A stretch of DNA of 64,000 nt from Streptomyces sp. WAC08241 (GCA_007858575.1 CP042279.1:6541001-6605000); one strand, 5' to 3'; positions 1-9,006 are shown, counted from the stretch's first letter. Translations and numbers: made by a program. Notes: generated by a model not told the origin, from the letters alone.

Positions 1-1016
1 GGCGGCTGCCCTTCCCGGCCGTTGTCGCCGGGCTCCTGCTCGCCCTGGCCGCCGCCGTCCTCGCCTCCCTCGCCCTCGGCTCCGTCCGCGTCCCGCCCGG
101 TCAGGTGATCGACGCCCTGACCGGCCGGGCCGGCCCTCCCCGTACCGGACGATCGTCCTCGACGTACGGCTGCCCCGGATCCTGCTCGGCGTCGTCGTCG
201 GCGCCGGGCTCGCCGTCGTCGGCGCCGTCCTCCAGGCCCTCGTCCGCAACCGGCTCGCCGACCCCTTCCTCCTCGGGATCTCCTCCGGCGCCTCCGCCGG
301 AGCCGTCCTCGTCCTCGTCGTCGGCGTCGGCGTCGGGGAGGGATCACCACCACCCTCGCCCTGCCCGCCGGGGCCTTCGCCGGCGCCCTGGTCGCCCTCG
401 TCCTCGTCTACGGACTCGCCCGGCGCGGCGGCACCATGACCGGCCCCCGGCTCGTCCTCGCCGGCGTCGCCGTCTCCTACATCCTGTCCGCCCTCACCAC
501 CCTGGTCCTGGCCGCCGCCGGCCGCCCCGAGCACTTCCGCGAGGCGCTGTACTGGTCCCTCGGCGGCCTCGGCAGCGCCCGCTGGGACACCCTCGTCCTG
601 CCCGCCGCCGTCCTGGTCCTCGGCCTCGGCGTCCTGCTCGCCCTCGCCCGCCCGCTCGACCTGCTCCTCGTCGGCGAGGAGGACGCCACCGTCCTCGGCC
701 TCGACACCGCCCGCTTCCGCGCCGCCGTCTTCGTCCTCGTCTCCCTCGTCACCGCCGTCATGGTCGCCGCGAGCGGAGCCGTCGGCTTCATCGGCCTCAT
801 GGCCCCGCACGCCGCCCGGCTCGCCGTCGGCGCCCCGCACCGCCGCCTGCTTCCCGTCGCCGCGCTCGGCGGCGCGGTCGCCCTGGTCCTCGCCGACCTC
901 GGCGCCCGGACCGTCACCGCCCCCAGGACCTCCCCGTCGGCGTCCTCACCGCCCTCATCGGCGGCCCGTTCTTCCTCTGGCTGATGCGCCGCCGCCCCGA
1001 AGGAGCGCCCCTGTGA
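1..1016 (+). CDS. FecCD-type ABC importer permease (5' end outside window)
   Basis: Membrane permease of an iron-siderophore or cobalamin-type ABC importer. The reading frame is already open at base 3, so the N-terminus lies outside the window. Readable segments include RLPRILLGVVVGAGLAVVGA, then VRNRLADPFLLGISSGASAG, then GSARWDTLVLPA and GFIGLMAPHAARLAVG, the hallmark stretches of FecCD/BtuC permeases with many hydrophobic helices. Three frame changes (near 135, 343 and 928) each disappear if one base is added to a C or G run. The stop overlaps the start of the ATPase gene (GTGA at 1013-1016), so the two are translationally coupled. Substrate cannot be told from sequence. Confidence 0.85.
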   Translation, partial: RLPFPAVVAGLLLALAAAVLASLALGSVRVPPGQVIDALTGRAGPPRTGRSSSTYGCPGSCSASSSAPGSPSSAPSSRPSSATGSPTPSSSGSPPAPPPEPSSSSSSASASGRDHHHPRPARRGLRRRPGRPRPRLRTRPARRHHDRPPARPRRRRRLLHPVRPHHPGPGRRRPPRALPRGAVLVPRRPRQRPLGHPRPARRRPGPRPRRPARPRPPARPAPRRRGGRHRPRPRHRPLPRRRLRPRLPRHRRHGRRERSRRLHRPHGPARRPARRRRPAPPPASRRRARRRGRPGPRRPRRPDRHRPQDLPVGVLTALIGGPFFLWLMRRRPEGAPL

Positions 1017-1797
1017 CCGAACTGCGCCTGGAGGGACTCGCGTACGAGGACCGCCTCCGCCCGGTCGACCTCACCGTCCGCCCCGGCGAGACCGTCGGCC
1101 TCATCGGCCCCAACGGCAGCGGCAAGACCACCCTCCTGCGCTGCGTCTACGGCACCCTCGCCCCCACCGCGGGACGCGCCCTCCTCGACGGCGACGACCT
1201 GTGCGCCCTCGGCCCCAAGGCCCGCGCCCGCCGCGTCGCCACCGTCCCCCAGGACACCGGCACCGACTTCGAGCTCACCGTCCGCGAACTGGTCGCCCTG
1301 GGCCGCTCCCCGCACAAGCGCTTCTGGGAGGGCGACACCGCCCCCGACCGCGCGCACGCCGACGCCGCCCTCGCCCGCGTCGGCCTCACCGGCTTCGCCG
1401 ACCGCCCGTACCCCACGCTCTCCGGCGGCGAGCGCCAGCGCGCCCTGGTCGCCCGCGCCCTCGTCCAGGACTCCGGCCCTGCTCGTCCTCGACGAGCCCA
1501 CCAACCACCTGGACATCCGCCACCAGCTCGACGTCCTCGCCCTCGTCCGCACCCTGGGCACCACCAACCTGCTCGCCCTGCACGACCTCAACCTGGCGGG
1601 GGCGTACTGCGACCGGATCTACGTCCTGGAGCGCGGCCGGTCGTCACCGGCGGCACCCCGCCGAGGTCCTCACCCCGGCCCTCCTCGACGCGGTCTACGG
1701 CGTGGCCGCGGAGGTCGTCCCGCACCCCGGAACGGGCACGCCGACCGTCGTCTACCTGCACGGTCCGGCAGGCGGTCAGCAAGCATCCACCATGTGA
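1013..1797 (+). CDS. FecE/BtuD-type ABC transporter ATPase
   Basis: Cytoplasmic ATP-binding subunit that powers the preceding FecCD permease. Walker A GPNGSGKTT is at residues 32-40 and the ABC signature LSGGERQRALVARAL near residue 140. The Walker B LVLDEPTNHLDI follows a frame change near 1480. Two more frame changes (about 1638 and 1660) precede the C-terminus, which ends GPAGGQQASTM. Restored length is about 262 residues, normal for FecE. The GTG start overlaps the permease stop by four bases. The binding-protein gene would be expected upstream, outside the window. Confidence 0.85.
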
Positions 1798-2141
1798 GAT
1801 CACATTCCGGAACCCGGACCGGGAATCGATACGATGTGCCCATGGTTTCCCACGACGTGAGCGAAGAGACGCCGGGCACAGTCATGCTCGCTGCGTTCGC
1901 CGGCGCTCACTCCGCCTCCGCTCTTTTCATGGGAGCCTTCGGAGGCGGAGCGGCACGCCTGCACGTCGACCTGGGCCGCCTCGCCAGCGCGATCTGTACG
2001 AGCGGAACAGCGACGCGCCCGGCCCGCGCCGCGCTCTGAAGCGACCGGCGGCGACCGGCCGGGCGCCCCTCACCGTACGACCCCTCCGCGCGGGGCCCCA
2101 GCAGCGCGCCCATCACGCCACTTCCGACAGGAGCCCACGCC
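1798..2141. other. Upstream region of the cysO-cysM operon
   Basis: This stretch of about 340 bp between the ABC ATPase and cysO holds no large gene. It contains the leader peptide at 1929-2039 and presumably the operon promoter. In S. coelicolor, as I remember it, a JAMM protease gene (mec) lies immediately upstream of cysO. No such coding sequence is present here. Confidence 0.5.
1929..2039 (+). CDS. Putative cysteine-type leader peptide upstream of cysO-cysM
   Basis: Short ORF of 36 codons if the ATG at 1929 is used; the same frame is open from ATG 1842, so the start is uncertain. It contains RLHVDLGRLASAICTS, which closely resembles the conserved core (HVDL-R--SAIC) of the short putative leader peptides found upstream of sulfur-assimilation genes in Streptomyces. 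In that family translation through the Ser-Ala-x-Cys core is thought to sense cysteine supply. Here it sits about 100 bp before cysO and cysM, which fits. The peptide continues 15 residues beyond the Cys, longer than the family members I remember. No clear Shine-Dalgarno is visible at 1929. Confidence 0.6.
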   Translation: MGAFGGGAARLHVDLGRLASAICTSGTATRPARAAL

Positions 2142-2420
2142 ATGGCCATCGAGGTCCGCATCCCGACCATCCTCCGCACCTACACCGACGGCGCCAAGGC
2201 CGTCGAGGGCAACGGTGGGACCCTCGCCGAGCTCTTCGCCGACCTGGAGACCCGCCACACCGGGATCGAGGCCCGCATCGTCGACGGCGACAAGCTCCGC
2301 CGCTTCGTCAACGTCTACCTGAACGACGAGGACGTGCGCTTCCTCGACGGCATCGACACCAAGCTCTCCGACGGCGACAGCGTCACGATCCTGCCGGCCG
2401 TGGCCGGCGGCATGGTCTGA
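2142..2420 (+). CDS. cysO: CysO-like sulfur carrier protein (MoaD/ThiS family)
   Basis: Small ubiquitin-fold sulfur carrier of 92 residues. In mycobacteria the C-terminal Gly-Gly of CysO is converted to a thiocarboxylate that CysM uses to make cysteine. The stretches IPTILRTYTDG, RFVNVYLNDEDVRFLDG and DGDSVTILPAVAGG match that subfamily closely. The Gly-Gly pair is at 89-90 but two residues (Met-Val) follow, so the protein must be trimmed before activation. The gene is intact and is followed by cysM after 5 bp. The Shine-Dalgarno is weak (ACAGGAG at 2126-2132). Confidence 0.85.
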   Translation: MAIEVRIPTILRTYTDGAKAVEGNGGTLAELFADLETRHTGIEARIVDGDKLRRFVNVYLNDEDVRFLDGIDTKLSDGDSVTILPAVAGGMV

Positions 2421-2425
2421 TCCAC

Positions 2426-3376
2426 ATGCGCTACGACTCCCCGCTGGCGGCGGTCGGCAACACGCCCCTGGTCCGCCTCCCCCGGCTCTCGCCCTCGGAC
2501 GACGTCCGGATCTGGGCGAAGCTGGAGGACCGCAACCCCACCGGCTCGGTCAAGGACCGCCCCGCGCTCCACATGATCGAGCAGGCCGAGAAGGACGGCC
2601 GGCTCACCCCCGGCTGCACCATCCTGGAGCCGACCAGCGGCAACACCGGCATCTCCCTCGCCATGGCCGCCAGGCTCAAGGGCTACCGCATCGTCTGCGT
2701 CATGCCCGAGAACACCAGCGAGGAGCGGCGCCAACTGCTGACCATGTGGGGCGCGGAGATCGTCCCGTCCCCGGCGGCGGGCGGCTCCAACACGGCGGTG
2801 CGCGTCGCCAAGGAGCTGGCCGCCGAGAACCCGTCCTGGGTGATGCTCTACCAGTACGGCAACCCGGACAACGCCGGTGCGCACTACGCCGGCACGGGCC
2901 CCGAGATCCTCGCCGACCTGCTCCTCGATCACCCACTTCGTGGCCGGGCTCGGCACCACCGGCACCCTCATGGGCGTCGGCCGCTACCTGCGCGAGCACA
3001 AGCCCGACGTGAAGATCGTCGCCGCCGAGCCGCGCTACGACGACCTCGTCTACGGCCTGCGCAACCTCGACGAGGGCTTCGTGCCGGAGCTGTACGACGC
3101 CTCCGTCCTCACCACCCGCTTCTCCGTCGGCTCCGCCGACGCGGTCACCCGCACCCGCGAACTCCTCCAGCAGGAGGGCATCTTCGCGGGCGTCTCCACC
3201 GGCGCGGCCCTGCACGCGGCCATCGGCGTCGGCAACAAGGCCGTCAAGGCGGGGAGAGCGCCGACATCGCCTTCGTCGTCGCCGACGGCGGCTGGAAGTA
3301 CCTGTCGACCGGCCTCTACACGGCGGCGACGACCGAAGAGGCCATCGAGACGGTCCAGGGCCAGCTCTGGGCCTGA
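2426..3376 (+). CDS. cysM: Cysteine synthase CysM (CysO-dependent type)
   Basis: PLP enzyme that forms cysteine; mycobacterial CysM uses O-phosphoserine and the CysO thiocarboxylate. The Schiff-base lysine lies in GSVKDRPA (Lys43) and the phosphate-binding loop TSGNTG is at 70-75. The GLGTTGTLMGVGRYL segment and the C-terminal VADGGWKYLSTGLYT are also typical. Two frame changes occur, near 2930 and at 3252, where one G is missing from a G run. Restored length is about 317 residues, as expected. It is convergent with the PemK-like gene, with 15 bp between the stops. Confidence 0.9.
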   Translation: MRYDSPLAAVGNTPLVRLPRLSPSDDVRIWAKLEDRNPTGSVKDRPALHMIEQAEKDGRLTPGCTILEPTSGNTGISLAMAARLKGYRIVCVMPENTSEERRQLLTMWGAEIVPSPAAGGSNTAVRVAKELAAENPSWVMLYQYGNPDNAGAHYAGTGPEILADLLLDHPLRGRARHHRHPHGRRPLPARAQARREDRRRRAALRRPRLRPAQPRRGLRAGAVRRLRPHHPLLRRLRRRGHPHPRTPPAGGHLRGRLHRRGPARGHRRRQQGRQGGESADIAFVVADGGWKYLSTGLYTAATTEEAIETVQGQLWA

Positions 3377-3391
3377 GCCTCCCCGAGGGCC

Positions 3392-3861
3392 TCAGCGCGC
3401 GAGATGACGGACCCGGTCCCACAGGGCCGGGTCCACCTCTCCCACCCTCCGCCGGAAGTCCGCCACCGGCACGTTCCGCAGCTCGTCCGTCTCCAGGAAG
3501 CTCGCCCGCCCCCGCGCGTCGCCCACCGTCCCCGCCGGCAGCGCGATCACCCCGGGCCGCTCCTCGTGGTGCTTGCTGGTGATCTTGGCGACGAGCGCGC
3601 CGCTCCCGCGCACCGCGAGCACCAGACAGGGCCGGTCCTTGGACCCGGGCCCGTCCTCGAAGGGCACGTCCGCCCACCAGATCTCCCGGGCCTTCGGTCC
3701 TCGGCCCCCGCGTGGTTCCGCGGGCCGGGCCGGCGGCCGGGTCCGCCCCGAGGGGCGGCGGGAGGGGGACGGCGCGGCGACCGCCTGCGCCCGTCGACGA
3801 CCGCCACCACCAGCGCGAGCACCACGACCCCGACCAGCGCGGGCCACCACGACGTGTCCAT
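3392..3861 (-). CDS. PemK/MazF-family protein with an N-terminal membrane helix
   Basis: About 157 residues. The protein starts MDTSWWPALVGVVVLALVVA, a single membrane-spanning helix, followed by a basic Pro/Arg-rich linker and a PemK-like domain. In that domain REIWWADVPFEDGPGSKDRP is the family signature (the Arg-Pro pair and the surrounding beta strands of MazF/PemK RNases). A frame change lies in the GC-rich linker (about 3700-3790). No antitoxin-like gene flanks it, and tethering a MazF fold to the membrane is not typical of a free toxin. A conserved S. coelicolor counterpart next to cysM is remembered. Activity is unknown. Confidence 0.7.
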
Positions 3862-4061
3862 ACCGCACGACGGTACCGGTGCGCGGTTGCCTCCGCCGTG
3901 GCGGGGCGGCATCCATCCGAACCGGTGACAGAGCCCGTGAGTTCGCCCACAACCGGCCACCACGAAGGAGCGACGGGCCCCGGCGCGCCTTACGCTCGAC
4001 AGACCGCACAGCCTCCCCTCCCCTGCGCATTCCCGCACCCGTCCACGGAGGTTCACGCTCC

Positions 4062-4813
4062 ATGAAGCTCACCGTCGTCGGCTGCTCGGGGTCGTTCCCG
4101 TCCGCGGACTCGGCCTGTTCGAGCTACCTCGTCGAGGCCGACGGCTTCCGGCTGCTCCTCGACATGGGCAACGGCGCCCTGGGCGAGTTGCAGCGCCACA
4201 TCGGTCTGTACGACCTCGACGCGATCTTCCTCAGCCACCTGCACGCCGACCACTGCATCGACATGTGCGGCTACTTCGTCGCCCGCTACTACCGGCACGA
4301 GGGCGGGCGCTGCGACGCGATCCCCGTCTTCGCCCCGGAGGGCGCCGAGCAGCGGCTGACCACGGCGTACGCGGACACGCCGTCGCCCACCGCGATGGGC
4401 GAGGTCTTCGACTTCCACACGCTGAAGTCGGGCGCCTTCGAGCTCGGCCCGTTCTCCGTCCGTACGGAGAAGGTGTGCCATCCGGTCGAGGCGTACGGCA
4501 TCCGGGTCGAGCACGGCGGCCGCTCGCTCACGTACTCCGGGGACACCGGCACCTGCGAGGCGCTGCACGAGCTGGCCGAGGGCACTGACCTCTTCTCTGC
4601 GAGGCCTCCTTCACCCACGGCAAGGAGGACGTCCCGGACCTCCACCTCAACGGCCGCGAGGCCGGCGCCCAGGCGGCCCGCGCCGGGGTCGGCCGCCTGG
4701 TCCTCACCCACATCCCGCCGTGGACGGACGGCGAGCGGAACCTGGCGGACGCGCGCGAGGTGTACGCGGGGCCGTCGGAGCTGGCGAGATCGGGCGCGGT
4801 GTACGAGGTCTGA
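4062..4813 (+). CDS. MBL-fold metallo-hydrolase
   Basis: Cytoplasmic metallo-beta-lactamase-fold hydrolase of about 250 residues. The metal motif HxHxDH is visible as HLHADH (residues 59-64). Later ligands are probably in VCHPVEAYG, YSGDTGTCE and LTHIPPWTD. The overall pattern resembles RNase Z-like and cyclic-nucleotide phosphodiesterase-like members, but the substrate is not deducible. ATG 4062 is preceded by GGAGG at 4047-4051. One frame change lies near 4597, after which the sequence resumes as EASFTHGKEDVPDLHLNG. A bidirectional terminator follows. Confidence 0.85.
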
Positions 4814-4828
4814 GCGCGCGTACGGACA

Positions 4829-4865
4829 GGAAGGCCCCGGAACCTGGACGGTTCCGGGGCCTTCC
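4829..4865. terminator. Bidirectional hairpin between MBL hydrolase and nagE2
   Basis: A perfect 16-bp inverted repeat (4829-4844 and 4850-4865, five-base loop) lies between two convergent genes. It can serve both transcripts. No long T tract follows, as is common in Streptomyces. Confidence 0.8.
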
Positions 4866-4880
4866 GCCGTGCCGTACGGC

Positions 4881-6155
4881 TTACTTCGCCTCGGCCTTCT
4901 GGAGCTCGGCGAGCTCCTCGTCGGACTCGCGGCCCGGCGTCGGGAGGTTGAACTTGGTGATCGCGAAGCGGAAGACCACGTAGTAGACCGCCGCGAAGAC
5001 GAGGCCGATCGGGATGATCATCCACGGCTTGGTCGCGAGACCCCAGTTCAGGAAGTAGTCGATCGCACCGGCCGAGAAGCTGAAGCCGTGGTGCACGCCC
5101 AGGGCCCAGGTGACGGCCATGGCGACGGCGGTCAGGATCGCGTGGATCACGTAGAGCACCGGGGCGATGAACATGAACGCGAACTCGATCGGCTCGGTGA
5201 TGCCGGTGACGAAGGAGGTCAGCGCGAGGGAGACCATCATGCCGCCGACGACCTTGCGGCGCTCCGGGCGGGCGCAGTGCGTGATGGCGAGCGCGGCGGC
5301 CGGGAGGGCGAACATCATGATCGGGAAGAAGCCGGACATGAACTGACCGGCGGTCGGGTCACCGTGGAAGAAGCGCGGCAGGTCGCCGTGCCAGACGGCG
5401 CCGGCCGAGTCCTTGTAGGAGCCGATCTCCTGCCAGGCGACGGTGTTGACGAACTGGTGCATGCCGATCGGGAGCAGACCGCGGTTGACGACGCCGAAGA
5501 TGCCTGCGCCGACGGCGCCCAGGCCGGTCATCCACTCGCCGAAGTCGGTGATGACGTTGCCGATGGGCTCCCAGACCAGGCCGAAGAAGACACCCATGAC
5601 GGTGCCGACGAAGGCCATGATGATCGGGACGAGGCGGCGGCCGTTGAAGAAGCCGAGCCAGTCGACCAGCTTGGTGCGGTGGTACCGCTGCCATATGACG
5701 GCCGCCAGCAGGCCCATGACGATGCCGCCGAGGACCTTGGGGTCGTTGTAGGTGGCGGCGACGTCGACACCGTTGTTCTCGGTGGTGTTGACGACGCCCT
5801 CGGTCACGGGGAACGCGGTCAGCACGTTCTTGTAGACCAGGAAGCCGACCAGGGCGGCGAGGGCGGTGGAGCCGTCGGCCTTCTTGGCGAAGCCGATGGC
5901 GATGCCGACGCAGAACAGCAGGGGCAGGTTGGCGAAGACCGCGTCGCCGGCGGTGGCGAAGACCTTCGCGACCTTGTCCCAGCCGAGGCCGTCCTTGCCG
6001 AAGACGTCGTCCTGGCCGAGACGGAGCAGGATACCCGCGGCCGGCAGTACGGCGATCGGCAGCTGCAGGCTGCGACCGACCTTCTGCAGGCCCTGGAACA
6101 GGCCGGATCCGCGCTTCTTGGCGGGAGCGGCGGCCGGGGCGGTGGCCGTACTCAT
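4881..6155 (-). CDS. nagE2: N-acetylglucosamine PTS permease, EIIC (NagE2-like)
   Basis: Membrane EIIC component that imports and, with NagF, phosphorylates GlcNAc. It has 424 residues and is intact. Family stretches include LFQGLQKVGRSLQLPIAVLP, RLVPIIMAFVGTVMGVFFG, GMHQFVNTVAWQEIG, the substrate-loop GITEPIEFAFMFIAPVLYVI, and VHHGFSFSAGAIDYFLNWGL, which is typical of GlcNAc/glucose EIIC proteins. No EIIB or EIIA domain is fused. ATG 6155 is preceded by GGAGGAAGTTG. Three DasR-type operators lie 70-120 bp upstream. A second, similar EIIC gene is adjacent; in S. coelicolor NagE2 is the known GlcNAc transporter. Confidence 0.92.
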   Translation of the reverse strand: MSTATAPAAAPAKKRGSGLFQGLQKVGRSLQLPIAVLPAAGILLRLGQDDVFGKDGLGWDKVAKVFATAGDAVFANLPLLFCVGIAIGFAKKADGSTALAALVGFLVYKNVLTAFPVTEGVVNTTENNGVDVAATYNDPKVLGGIVMGLLAAVIWQRYHRTKLVDWLGFFNGRRLVPIIMAFVGTVMGVFFGLVWEPIGNVITDFGEWMTGLGAVGAGIFGVVNRGLLPIGMHQFVNTVAWQEIGSYKDSAGAVWHGDLPRFFHGDPTAGQFMSGFFPIMMFALPAAALAITHCARPERRKVVGGMMVSLALTSFVTGITEPIEFAFMFIAPVLYVIHAILTAVAMAVTWALGVHHGFSFSAGAIDYFLNWGLATKPWMIIPIGLVFAAVYYVVFRFAITKFNLPTPGRESDEELAELQKAEAK

Positions 6156-6226
6156 CAACTTCCTCCAGTAAGGCAAGGCGCCGCCAGAGAAGTCAAAGGG
6201 GGTGACGGCGGCGTCTCGTGGAACGC

Positions 6227-6273
6227 GGTGGTCTGGACCGCGTGGTCTACACCAATGAGTGGTGTAGACCAGT
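6227..6273. promoter_or_regulatory. Three DasR-type operators (dre) upstream of nagE2
   Basis: Three 16-bp near-palindromes follow one another: 6227-6242 (GGTGGTCTGGACCGCG), 6241-6256 (CGTGGTCTACACCAAT) and 6258-6273 (AGTGGTGTAGACCAGT). All resemble the dre consensus AGTGGTCTAGACCACT bound by the GntR repressor DasR, which releases on glucosamine-6-phosphate. Their position just upstream of the nagE2 start suggests repression of GlcNAc uptake in its absence. Confidence 0.88.
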
Positions 6274-6350
6274 TTTAGCACGCGCGACTTAGATAAGGAA
6301 CCTGTGAATTCTCACCCGCTCGGACACACTCCGTAGCGGGCGCGGAAAGG

Positions 6351-6374
6351 CCCCCGGACCATGGGGTCCGGGGG
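6351..6374 (-). terminator. Terminator hairpin after nagE1
   Basis: 10-bp perfect stem (6351-6360 with 6365-6374) and a four-base loop, 45 bp past the nagE1 stop on the minus strand. It is followed in that direction by a short C/T-rich stretch. Confidence 0.7.
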
Positions 6375-6419
6375 TTTGGCGGGCCCCGCCGCGGGAGACG
6401 CGGCGGTGCTACCGAGGGC

Positions 6420-7721
6420 TCACTTCACGTTGTCCCGCTCCATCTCCGCCTCCACCTCCTCCGGCTCGCGGCCGGGCGTCGGGAGATTGAACTTGGTGAT
6501 CGCGAACCGGAAGACCACGTAGTACACGACCGCGAAGGCCAGACCGATCGGGATGATCAGCCACGGCTTCGTCGCCAGGTTCCAGTTGATCACGTAGTCG
6601 ATCAGGCCGGCCGAGAAGCTGAAGCCGTCCTTCACCCCGAACGCCCAGGTCACCGCCATCGAGACGCCCGTGAGCACCGCGTGGATCGCGTAGAGGACCG
6701 GGGCGATGAAGAGGAACGAGTACTCCAGCGGCTCGGTGATGCCGGTGACGAACGAGGTCAGCGCCACCGACAGCATCAGACCGCCGACCTCCTTGCGCCG
6801 GTGCGGCCGGGCACAGTGCGTGATCGCGAGCGCCGCCGCCGGCAGCGCGAACATCATGATCGGGAAGAAGCCCGTCAGGAACTGGCCCGCGTCCGGGTCG
6901 CCCGCCAGGAACATGGGGATGTCGCCGTGGACCACCCCGCCGCCCGAAAGCTTCTCGTACGTGCCGAACTGGAACCAGATCGGCACGTTGAGGAACTGGT
7001 GGAGGCCGATGACGAGCAGCGCCCGGTTCGCCACGCCGAAGATGCCCGAACCCCACGCGCCCAGCCCGACCAGCCAGTCGCTGAAGCTCTCCAGGGCGTC
7101 GCCGATCGGCGGCCAGATCCACAGGCAGAGCGCGGCGAACGCGATCGCCACGAACGTCATGATGATCGGGACGAGACGGCGGCCGTTGAAGAACCCCAGC
7201 CAGTCGACCAGCTTCGTCCGGTGGTAGCGCTGCCACAGGTACGCGGTGAGCAGACCCATGACGATGCCGCCGAAGACGCCGGGATTCTGGTACGTGTACG
7301 CGGCGAAGGAGTCGTCCGCGCCCAGGCAGCCGCCGCTGATGTCCCGCGTCCCCTCCGGGCAGTCCTTCGGGAACTGCCGGAGCACCGTGTAGTAGACGAG
7401 GAAGCCGACCACCGCCGCCAGCGCCGTCGAACCGTCCGCCTTCTTCGCCATGCCGATCGCGACGCCGATGCAGAACAGCAGCGGCAGACCGAGGCCGCCG
7501 TCGAGCAGCGCGCCGCCCGCGCCCATCATCACCTTGGCGACGTTGTCCCAGCCGAGGCCGTCGGCGCCGAAGACGTCCGGCTGCCCGAGCCGGTTGATGA
7601 CGCCGGCGGCGGGCAGCACGGCGATGGGGAGCTGGAGGCTGCGGCCCATCTTCTGGAGGCCCTGGAAGAGACCGCTGCCCCAGGACTTCTTCGGCGCGGC
7701 CGCGGCGCTGTCGCTACTCAT
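6420..7721 (-). CDS. nagE1: PTS EIIC, GlcNAc/glucose family (NagE1-like)
   Basis: Second EIIC permease, 433 residues, intact. It is colinear with and very similar to the neighbouring NagE2 (LFQGLQKMGRSLQLPIAVLP, GITEPLEYSFLFIAPVLYAI, KDGFSFSAGLIDYVINWNLA), so the pair is a tandem duplication. It differs by an extracytoplasmic insertion near residues 120-145 containing two cysteines (DCPEGTRDISGGCLG). ATG 7721 has AGGAG about six bases upstream. One dre operator lies upstream. Its role may be redundant or for a different amino sugar; in S. coelicolor the homologue is not the main GlcNAc permease. Confidence 0.88.
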   Translation of the reverse strand: MSSDSAAAAPKKSWGSGLFQGLQKMGRSLQLPIAVLPAAGVINRLGQPDVFGADGLGWDNVAKVMMGAGGALLDGGLGLPLLFCIGVAIGMAKKADGSTALAAVVGFLVYYTVLRQFPKDCPEGTRDISGGCLGADDSFAAYTYQNPGVFGGIVMGLLTAYLWQRYHRTKLVDWLGFFNGRRLVPIIMTFVAIAFAALCLWIWPPIGDALESFSDWLVGLGAWGSGIFGVANRALLVIGLHQFLNVPIWFQFGTYEKLSGGGVVHGDIPMFLAGDPDAGQFLTGFFPIMMFALPAAALAITHCARPHRRKEVGGLMLSVALTSFVTGITEPLEYSFLFIAPVLYAIHAVLTGVSMAVTWAFGVKDGFSFSAGLIDYVINWNLATKPWLIIPIGLAFAVVYYVVFRFAITKFNLPTPGREPEEVEAEMERDNVK

Positions 7722-7766
7722 GGGCGTCTCCTGCCCGGAACAAGCCGGGTGCGCGTCTCGTTGCAC

Positions 7767-7782
7767 GGTGGTGTAGACCAGT
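7767..7782. promoter_or_regulatory. DasR-type operator (dre) upstream of nagE1
   Basis: GGTGGTGTAGACCAGT matches the dre consensus and is almost identical to the third operator of nagE2. It sits 45 bp before the nagE1 start. No comparable site is visible between here and nagF at 7955, so nagF may share this site through a divergent promoter or rely on another signal. Confidence 0.85.
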
Positions 7783-7954
7783 TGCGGTAGGCTCCGGGAG
7801 CCCGCTGAGGACAGGCCGCCGGTGATCGTCATCATTCGGCAGAACGGCGGCACTCGCTCGCGAAGTTGGGCCAACCGTGGGTTACCGTGTCAAAGCGGAC
7901 CGCAGGTGCGCCGACATTCGCGTCCTCGCGAACGGAACGGACAGGGAGAAACAC

Positions 7955-8188
7955 ATGGCCACCAAGGCTGAGAAGATCGTCGCCGGGCTCGGCGGCATCG
8001 AGAACATCGAAGAGGTCGAAGGCTGCATCACCCGCCTGCGCACCGAGGTCGTGGACCCCGCCCTCGTCGACGAGGCCGCCCTGAAGGCCGCCGGCGCCCA
8101 CGGCGTCGTGAAGATGGGCACCGCCATCCAGGTCGTCATCGGCACCGACGCGGACCCGATCGCCGCGGACATCGAGGACATGATGTGA
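7955..8188 (+). CDS. nagF: PTS EIIB subunit for N-acetylglucosamine (NagF-like)
   Basis: Separate 77-residue EIIB domain that carries phosphate from EIIA (Crr) to GlcNAc during transport through NagE2. The phosphorylated cysteine is Cys24 in EVEGCITRLRTEV, the diagnostic EIIB(Glc) motif. The domain ends DADPIAADIEDMM. It is transcribed divergently from nagE1 with a 233-bp gap. The start ATG 7955 is preceded by GGGAGAAACAC. The gene is intact and is closed by a two-hairpin terminator. Confidence 0.92.
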   Translation: MATKAEKIVAGLGGIENIEEVEGCITRLRTEVVDPALVDEAALKAAGAHGVVKMGTAIQVVIGTDADPIAADIEDMM

Positions 8189-8193
8189 GGACC

Positions 8194-8252
8194 CGGTGCG
8201 AGTGACCCACTCGCACCGGAAGGGCCCGTTCCGGCAGGGGAACGGGCCCTTC
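8194..8252 (+). terminator. Double-hairpin terminator between nagF and rph
   Basis: Two consecutive hairpins: 8194-8216 (10-bp stem, three-base loop) and 8219-8252 (14-bp stem, six-base loop). They start 6 bp after the nagF stop and end 24 bp before rph, which therefore has its own start signals or depends on read-through. Confidence 0.8.
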
Positions 8253-8276
8253 GCCGTATCCCGATACGCTCCTCCC

Positions 8277-9006
<730 letters not shown>

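Noticed and set aside
1013..3376. A single 787-residue protein covering the ABC ATPase, leader region and cysM
   Set aside because: This is a chance long open frame created by frame changes; the N- and C-terminal parts belong to different well-known families and a separate cysO gene lies in between.
3392..3861. Complete toxin-antitoxin module
   Set aside because: Only the PemK-like partner is present; neither neighbour (cysM, MBL hydrolase) is an antitoxin.
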